Part shown: positions 57,067-64,000 of the stretch, one piece after another | Layout of the letters: each line of letters starts with the position of its first letter | Position numbering within the stretch: position 1 is the first letter of the stretch | DNA from: Diphasiastrum complanatum | Lineage: Eukaryota; Streptophyta; Lycopodiopsida; Lycopodiales; Lycopodiaceae | Direction of reading: 5' to 3' | Assembly: GCA_029204225.1 (NCBI GenBank) | Contig: MU831881.1 | Location: forward strand, 1-64,000 | Length of the DNA stretch: 64,000 bases | The notes under the pieces: generated by a model | The model's input: the letters and a program-made list of their open reading frames with translations, nothing else | Databases searched by the model: none | Told to the model about the DNA's origin: nothing | Position numbers and translations under genes: made by a program

Positions 57067-57717
57067 TGTGAAAGATTCAACTAGTTTCATCACATTTTGC
57101 AATATTTCCATATTTGGCATATTGAGGCCAAAACTTGTTTTAGACTTAGAGGTTGACTTTTCAAAGTTCATTAGTCTAAATTTCATTTGAATAAACACTT
57201 TTCTGAAAGTGTGGGAAAGATAGAATGCGAGTTTGAGTAGATTCAATTTGAATAAGTTGGGTACATTGAATCTAGACCCAAAATTGGTAGGGTTTGCATT
57301 TTGGTGGGAAAGCCAAGTGGCCAAATAGGGTTTGGACCTGTTATAAAAGGATGTAACTCATGGAGAGAGTCATCTTCTCTCTTCTCTATCCCATTTCATG
57401 CTTATACATGGTTCTCTTGGGTTCTACTATCCATTGGTGCACTATCTTGGTGATTGCTTGCAATTCTATGTGTAGAATGATCTATATTTTTTATTTTTGG
57501 ATCCACACGTGTGAAATACAGTAGCTTGCTGGTTTTGTACGGAAAGAAACAGTACATAATCATTTCATTCAAGTTTGATCAAGTTCTATTAGTGTTTGCA
57601 TCTCAAATTGTGTGTAGATGCTGATTTTTCTACATTGATGAAATTGGTAGTGTATTTCTCTTTCTAACCAAAGATCATTCAAGTAGATTGGATCTTAAGG
57701 ATCTGAAATCTTTCACA
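57067..57717 (+). repeat. Copia family A 5' LTR (copy A3, 651 bp)
   Basis: TGTGAAAGATTC to ATCTTTCACA, nearly identical by eye to the A1 and A2 LTRs. It carries the palindrome CACACGTGTG at 57,504-57,513; A1 and A2 have one base changed there (CACATGTGTG). Confidence 0.93.
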
Positions 57718-57730
57718 TGGTATCAGATCT
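57718..57730 (+). promoter_or_regulatory. Primer-binding site of Copia A3
   Basis: TGGTATCAGATCT follows the LTR directly. It matches the initiator tRNA-Met site with changes at its 3' end. Confidence 0.88.
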
Positions 57731-58286
57731 TGTGTTTCAGGTTATGAAGGAGGAAATCAGATCTATCAATGATTTGGTGAAGATATCAAGTCTAGAGCAT
57801 GCTAGAGAGGATTCTACACCAAAATTGGATTTTTTGCTTTTGTAGATTGGATATTTTGTAGATCAAAACACTAAATAGGTCAATATACTTGTTTAATTCC
57901 ATTTTTGGATCATTGGTTCAGCCTAAGTGGTGGCTTATAGATTGCATATCAAATTTTCAGCATTTGCATGTAGATTTGGAATAGTCAATTTTTTGTGATT
58001 TTGTCAAAACCCTAATTTTGATTGGATTTCTAGATAGTGAGGTTGCTGGACTTCATTTGAGTGTGTTTCAGTCTTAGGAAGTGGCAAAAGTCATTAGATT
58101 GAGGATGGATCATAGGTTGATCAAGATTCCATGATTCTATGTGTTGATTTGCTTGGATAAGTGCTAGAAGAGAATTTGTGAGATAGTTTCAAATCTTGGT
58201 GATTTCTTTTGAAAGCATTTGTTGTTGTTCAAAGGAGTGCTTTGTGCATTGAAACAGGTTGAAAGAAAAGATCAGGTCATTGCTAC

Positions 58287-58585
58287 ATGGCAACCTCAAT
58301 TGGAGTCATGTTGGAAGCCAATGATAGGCTTACCTCAAGTAATTATTCATTATGGAAAGTGAGGATGGAGTCACTTCTTGAGATGAATGATGTTTTGGAT
58401 ATTGTTGTAGGTTTGGAGGAGAGACCAACAACACAACAAGATCAATTGAGGTATGACAAGAGGGCCAAGAAGGCTCTACACATGATAAAGATGAATGTTA
58501 CCAATGAACTTCTCAAGGAAGTTGGTAAGTGCACATCATCTTTGGAAGCTTGGAATTCATTAAAGAAGCTTTATGAATCCAAGTC
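58287..58585 (+). CDS. Copia A3 gag, N-terminal part
   Basis: MATSIGVMLEANDRLTSSNY starts an intact gag frame (WKVRMESLLEMNDVL, KRAKKALHMIKMNVTNELL, SLEAWNSLKKLYESKS) that continues exactly into the text at which A2 begins. At about 58,585 the sequence switches to an unrelated Copia and the frame ends. The untranslated leader is 57,731-58,286. Confidence 0.88.
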
Positions 58586-58599
58586 TCACTGGTGACCCT

Positions 58600-59158
58600 T
58601 TCACCTCGAACGCACTATAAAAAAAAAAATCCTCGTGCCACCGGGTTATGAAACGAGTGACGAAGAAGACAATCTTACAAAAGTCCCCAAGTATGCAGAG
58701 ATACCTACATGAAAACAAATAACACCATCACAAAAGACAGAGCTGGCAAAATCTATCAAGCCAATGATAGCTGGAGAAGTCAAGAAATTGACAACCGAGG
58801 AAGTCCGGCAGGTTTTACCAGGACTCATGTCACAATCAATACAAAAATTGGTTAATGATGAATTACAAAGGGGATCTGTGGTAATAGAGTGACTTGAAGT
58901 CAGATCAACACAAGATCCAAGAAAAAGCGTAGTCACACAGCCTTCAACTGGGAAGTGCAATGATCAGGGAAAGACTAAGGTTAATGATTGTCCGTCAACG
59001 AGCAAGATTCAGCCAAAGTTTGATTATTCCATGATGAAACAGACCACTAGCTCAACGTCAAATCTGGATATAACAGTACTCAAAAGACCAAATCTAGGGA
59101 TGTAATATTTCAAGAACATACATACTATGATTTCAAACAACCATCGATAAACAAAGCT
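58600..59158 (+). pseudogene. Unassigned sequence, possible gag-like frame before Copia D
   Basis: The plus frame around 58,660-58,890 is open except for one TGA. It reads KQITPSQKTELAKSIKPMI, EVKKLTTEEVRQVLPGLMSQ and SIQKLVNDELQRG. It is helical and Lys/Glu-rich without a zinc knuckle or protease. It could be the gag of the Copia D donor; no integrase is found between it and RT. Confidence 0.4.
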
Positions 59159-61008
59159 ATGTCATTTCATCCTATTTTATGTAGCATGGATTCTTCCAAC
59201 ATTGATGTTCCTTCTACAGAACCTGTAGCTATAGCTACAGAAGCCGAGCAACCGACAGTACCTATCATCAGATCAGACCAAGCTAGCTCAAACAGATTTG
59301 AAGAGATTCAAGAAAAAGCATCATCGCATCCTGGTCAACCCAACATCCACAGATCCTCATGGACTCGGACAATTTCTGAGAGGTATGCACCTCAATCATT
59401 CTGGATTTCATCAGAAAAACCAGAGAGCCTAGCCGAAGCAATTAACTCCAAGGATGCTGTGAAGTGGCAAGAAGCTATGGAAAGCGAGTGTAACTCACTT
59501 TTGACGAATCAGACCTAGACGCTGGTCGACTTCCTCACTCATAAGAGAGTTATCAACAACAAGTGGATCTTCAAGAAGAAGATCAACTCTAATGGTTTCA
59601 TTGCAAAATGGAAAGCATGACTGGTGGCTAAAGGATTCACTCAAGTCCAAGGAGTGGATTATCAAAAAATTTTCAGTCTTGTTGTCAAGATGCAGTCAAT
59701 CAGGACTTTGATTACGTTAGCAGTTGCAAAAGACCTCAAAATGCACCAAACAAATGTCAAGATAGCATTTCTCAACAACAATGTCAAAGAGGAGCTGTAT
59801 ACCTTCCAACTGGAAGGATTTGAAGTCAAAGGCCAAGAGGACAAAGTGTGCAAGCTGCACCAAACAATCTACGATCTGAAACAGGCCACAAGAGCATGGT
59901 TTGATAGAATCAACTCTTATCTCATTCAATTAGGATTTGCAAACAATTCAGCTGACTATAATGTTTATTCAAAGCATATAGGCACCAATTCAGTTCACAT
60001 AGCTCTTTACGTAGATGATGTATTTATTTTGTCTAACGACACTTCTCTACTGCACACTACTAAGAGTGATCTATCAAAGGAATATGACATGATTGATTTA
60101 GGAGTTGTTCATTCTGCGCTAGGAATTTACATTACTAGAAATAGACTTCAAAAGAAGATCTATCTTAGCCAACAGACATATCTAAAAGACATTTTAGAAA
60201 AATTTCATATGTCCGATTGCAAACCAATTGATACTCCAATGGATTCAAATATAGTATTGACTAGACCTTCTTGTGCTAAGAAAGATAGTGAAGTACTCAA
60301 CTTAGTAAAGTACCCTTATCATTTACCGATCAGATCTCTAATATGTATGCAATGTTGTGTATTAGACTAGATTTAGCATAGTACACTGTCAACACGTTAA
60401 GTCAATTCATGTCTAATCCTAAGATCTCTCATTGGAAAGCATTAAAGAGAGTGATGAGATATATTCAGGGAAGTTTAGATCACATCTTATGTTATGATGG
60501 AAAAGCTATTGACTCACTCGTCCTGCAAGACTACTCCGACTCGGATTGGGGAGGAAGAGTCTCTACCAGAAAATCTACCTCTGGGTTCTGTTTCTATCTG
60601 GCCGGAGGATTGATTTCATGGAACTCAAGGAAGCAGAAATTAGTTGTGCTTTCTTTGACAGAGGCAGAGTACATCGTAGCATGTCAAAGTTCAAAAGAAA
60701 TTGTATGGATCAGGTTATTACTTCACGACTTACATCACACTCAGTTTAATACTACCACCATTCTGTTTGACAACTTGAGCTGTATTTCACTATCACTGAA
60801 TTCCAAATTTCATGGCAAATCCAAGCACATAGAAATCTAGTATCATTTCATTCGGGAGAAAGTTTTCTTAGGGCAAGTGATCATTCAATGCTGCTCCACA
60901 ACAAAAATGGTCGCAGACATCTTCACCAAAGCGCTTCCTAGGATCAAGCACCAAAAATTCTTCAAAAAGCTGAACCTGACGAAGATACCAAAGCACCAAC
61001 CGTGACCT
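59159..61008 (+). pseudogene. Copia family D RT and RNase H
   Basis: SLAEAINSKDAVKWQEAMES starts the RT lead-in. After a TAG come NKWIFKKKINSNG, LVAKGFTQVQGVDYQ, MHQTNVKIAFLNNNVKEELY, IYDLKQATRAWFDRI, IALYVDDVFIL (intact YVDD) and SQQTYLKDILEKFHMSDCKP. RNase H follows: YSDSDWGGRVSTRKSTSGFC, SLTEAEYIVACQSSKEIVWI and ADIFTKALPRIK. The frame ends in a stop just before the polypurine tract. Stops lie at about 59,516, 59,618, 60,368 and 60,838. Integrase and protease are missing, and the 5' part of the composite is Copia A. Confidence 0.87.
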
Positions 61009-61990
61009 TTAGGGGGACTGATGAAAATTAAGCCCACAGTTGCCTCCTTGGTGAATGACTAATTTCTATTTCATGATTCTTCTTGCATGTTTATTGATCA
61101 TTGATCTAGGGTTAGGTGAAACCAAATTTGGTTCTACGTTTGCTCATCTGATACCTGCAGGAATCACAAACTTAGACATCTAATTTATTTGAAGAACGTT
61201 TACAACGGGCTTTCGGCTGATCTCCAGCAAAGGGTAACCAATCCTGTCATAATTTCAAAGTTTAGATGTCAGGTTTAATAACTTGAAGTCATTGAAGACT
61301 TGGCCATCTTCAAGGACTTCCACAAAACTTGCATTTAGAACAAGTCTGCAGAAATACATTACTTTTTCAACAGTCTGCAGAAATACAGTATCTTTTCAAT
61401 AGCTTCAGCTTTTTTGTATTTTCCCGAAATGTGACACTTGCATAGTTCAAAAGCTTAACTGTTTTTAACACACCTTCGACTTCTTGTGAAAAATGCGAAG
61501 AGAGAGAAAATTCCTGAAGGTCATCTACTTTCATGCGTTAGGCTATTTTTAAGACATCATCTTTTTAGGGCACCTTTGGCTTCTTGCAAAAAATACGAAG
61601 AGAGAGAAAAATCCCAAAGGTCGTCTCAAATAAACAAGGAACGTTTCAACGACGTCCTCGTCCGCGTCAACGATGTTAAATAATTGACCGTATATATACT
61701 GTGTACAGTTGTCACAAAAGCCATATACTTCCAAGTACAATGACTTTCCTAATTAGGTGATAAGCATTCAATGTAATTAATACATGGATGAAGTCTATAA
61801 ACAGATCATCCAAGTACTGATTATGGGTTGCTCCGTCCATAAGACACATTTTTGAGCCTCCCAATTATGTCATCATTTTTTGTTGTAATTGCTATTTGGA
61901 TTGTGCTTCAGTGTAATATAGCAGCAACTTGCTTTTATCTATGTACAATGTAGATGAATGCATGTTGTGATTGAATGTACTTTCATTGCT
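61009..61990 (+). repeat. Polypurine tract and 3' LTR of Copia D (far end uncertain)
   Basis: TTTAGGGGGAC precedes TGATGAAAATTAAGCC (61,019), the LTR start. CTGCAGAAATACA words resemble the C-type LTR. An internal duplication (CTTCTTG.GAAAAAAT.CGAAGAGAG at about 61,480 and 61,580) and a TATATATA box at 61,691 are present. No second copy exists here to fix the end. Confidence 0.55.
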
Positions 61991-63781
61991 ATTTGATCAC
62001 GCTTGTTTACTCACTCTGATCAGAACACAGACGTCTAAGACTCCTCAGTTTATTATCAGACGATGGCTGTCTTTGACGCCTGAGGAACTCGAGATATCAT
62101 ACTGCTCTTCCATTTATTTCAGAACTATACTTCACATTGAATCTGATTTCAGTAGCACCACACACAAACCATCTCTAATTTCTTCGGTGGACTGTACTCT
62201 TATTTTAGAGTATGAATTAATCTTTAAGATCCTGTTGGGCAATTAGAACACTTAAAGCTGTGATTACATTTAGCATAAGCTGTCTATTAGACTGTTTTTG
62301 CACCTAGCAGCTGATTAGAAAGGGAGAGCTGTTCCGCAATATTCCTGCTCTCTTTTCCGTTCACATTCTTCTATCTCCCTTGCCCCATCAAGAATGCCTC
62401 GACTACCCAATTGTTAATGAACAAGCTTATCCGGCATGGCCACCAGACCCTTATGGATATTATTGAAAATCTGGCAAGTCTAAGTTCTTGTTGCTCACCA
62501 TCATCAAATAAAGCCTCAAGTTTTACGTAAGCGAATTCTATGCATGCTTTTCCTGAAGCATCCATATCCCAACAATAAACGAATCGACAACAGCGCTCCT
62601 CCATGACAAATACAGGCATAGTGCCAAGGGACCAACACTACTTTGGGCCGAGGACCCTATTGTGGGTAGTTCCTATACAATAATAAATTAGTGGGTCCCA
62701 CCACACAGTGGAAAACAAGAATTGGATGGTAGTAATGGTGGTTCAGAGTGGAGATATGGGTTCAGAGTATGTAGATGATGGCTTGTATGAAGTTTGGTCG
62801 CATTCAGAGAACTTGAAAATTTCGGTCGAAAATTGAACAAAGCTTCGCGAGGAAAGGTGACAAATGACTCGAATTCAGCCCTTATATAGCGGAATTTAGA
62901 GTGCATACTAGGTGAAATCCACTTTTTCCTACTCAGTTCCACTCAAATTTTGGCAGGGACCTTTTTCACAAAACTCTAAGACCTCAGAGAAGTCTACGAG
63001 AGTTCAGAAGGTGATTTGACTGCCCTACGAAGGTTCTACGAGGGTTCAGACAACTTGCGAGGGTTCAATCCTCGTAGGAAGTGAATGCTCGCACAACTTG
63101 CTCCAGTGGTTGGATTTTCAAGATTAGACCATGTAGACAAACTAATTTCATCGCCTTGATTCCATTTATGCCCCTTGTGAAGGCTGGTTTGATGATCTTG
63201 ATGCTCTACGAGGGTTCTAAAGATTATGCTCCTTGGAATTCTTGCAAATACTAAAAAATGATGTTTTTTCCATCAGAGATTTTCATACATGCACCTAAGT
63301 CATATCTAGTGATTGTCCAAGTTTCAAGAGTTATCTTTCAAGGGATCTCCAAAAATCATGAAAAAAGTGCTCTTTTTGAGTGTTTTTTGACGAGATCTTG
63401 AGATTATTTGATTCTTAACTTTTGCAGACTGGTAATCTATTACATCCATGTTGGATCTAACTGTAGGTAACTCTTTGAAAGTTCAAATAGATATTTGGTA
63501 GCTGATCCATCAGTTTTGGTGAATTTTGCCTTTATTTTGCCACTATTTCTGAGATCGAGGTCTCTGATCTGCAAATTGGAGGGCTTATTGGTGTAATTTG
63601 ATGATCTGCTTTTTTCTTGATCCTATCTGGACCTAGATCTCTCTTGGATCTTCTCTGATCTTGTCAGATCTGGCTGAATCTTGGTGGATCTAGCTTGATC
63701 TGGCTTGATCTTCCTAGATCTAGTTGTGATGGCCTTGCAAATGAACTTTTCATCACATGCCATCACCAACGCAGATCTGTC
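61991..63781. other. Non-coding stretch with GAGGGTTC and GATC repeats
   Basis: No gene is recognised. A minus-strand open frame at 62,371-62,619 (YVKLEALFDDGEQQELRLAR) has no known domain. CTACGAGGGTTC-like units cluster at 62,993-63,215. Dense GATCT words fill 63,617-63,722. The right part may be the region downstream of the Gypsy pol that enters from the edge. Confidence 0.5.
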
Positions 63782-64000
63782 TCACTGAGGTGGCCAGTAC
63801 TTGTGCAGCCAGCTATCATTGATGGGTGTGTCAAAAGGCGTTCCATCTAACTTTTTCAAATTCACGGCTCCATGATTAAGAATCTCCTTGATCCGATAAG
63901 GACCTTCGCTTGTGAATTTTAATTTTTCCTTGATCGTCTTGCTATTATACATCAGGACTAGATCTCCGGATCGAAGATCTTTCTTTTGTAACCTGCGATC
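63782..64000 (-). CDS. Ty3/Gypsy integrase C-terminal end (runs off the window)
   Basis: The minus strand is open from the edge to a TGA at 63,782-63,784 and reads LQKKDLRSGDLVLMYNSKTI, then FTSEGPYRIKEILNHGAVNL, then LDGTPFDTPINDSWLHKYWP. This is the SH3-like C-terminal region of Gypsy integrases (GDLVL, GPY.I.E, G...L..LDG, PINDSWLHKY). It is intact as far as seen and ends without a chromodomain, so it belongs to a different Gypsy lineage from families H and I. Confidence 0.85.
   Translation of the reverse strand, partial: DRRLQKKDLRSGDLVLMYNSKTIKEKLKFTSEGPYRIKEILNHGAVNLKKLDGTPFDTPINDSWLHKYWPPQ

Noticed and set aside
62371-62619. Minus frame of 82 codons (LEALFDDGEQQELRLARF)
   Set aside because: Could be an exon, but no family is recognised and no flanking splice pattern supports it, so it is mentioned only in the region entry.
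62990-63090. tRNA gene suspected from GGTTC..ATCC-like text
   Set aside because: No acceptor or anticodon stems can be drawn. The GGTTC words are repeats of a longer unit.

Overview
This is a repeat-dense, AT-rich stretch of a land-plant nuclear genome. Plant identity rests on a spliced CWC22 gene with GT-AG introns, a YLMG1-type (YGGT family) chloroplast membrane protein relic, and many Ty1/Copia and chromodomain Ty3/Gypsy elements primed by initiator tRNA-Met (TGGTATCAGAGC sites). Two further decayed genes, an N-4/N-6 DNA methylase-like sequence and a DUF7869-like sequence, are of types I associate with seed-free plants (bryophytes, lycophytes, ferns). Together with introns of 5.5 and 2.8 kb carrying retroelements, this suggests a fern or other seed-free vascular plant. 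The lineage is an inference; a gymnosperm is not excluded.

Layout: 0-5.3 kb holds a 5' Copia fragment (family A, minus), a decayed Copia (family B, minus) and the 3' end of a chromovirus (family H, minus). 5.9-12.9 kb holds Ty3/Gypsy pol debris, a long coiled-coil gag-like frame (family G) and an LTR (family I). 13.6-19.3 kb is a Copia E remnant interrupted by a Copia A element whose reverse transcriptase is replaced by an unrelated 322-codon open frame. 19.3-21.7 kb carries the two divergent gene relics, methylase on the minus strand and DUF7869 on the plus strand. 22.1-22.6 kb is an H-family LTR. 24.8-25.3 kb is a YLMG1-like relic (minus), head-to-head with the one intact host gene of the window: CWC22, nine coding exons between 26,003 and 38,969 (plus), coding for 975 residues. 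40.7-42.3 kb is a second G-family copy. 43.7-47.6 kb is a B-family Copia. 47.6-52.2 kb is a Copia C (minus) with unlike LTRs. 52.6-55.7 kb is a third G copy surrounding an I-family LTR and chromodomain. 56.4-62 kb is a nested and chimeric Copia A/D. The right edge enters the end of another Gypsy integrase (minus).

Only CWC22 looks functional. It would act in the nucleus in the spliceosome and in recruiting eIF4A3 for exon-junction-complex loading. Everything else is a transposable element, element debris or a broken gene. Most in-frame stops in otherwise continuous frames are TAG or TGA at positions where Gln, Trp or Arg is expected. This pattern fits C-to-T decay of methylated DNA rather than random damage.

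Limits: all homology calls come from reading motifs by eye. LTR ends without a matching partner are approximate, and no database search or alignment was run.
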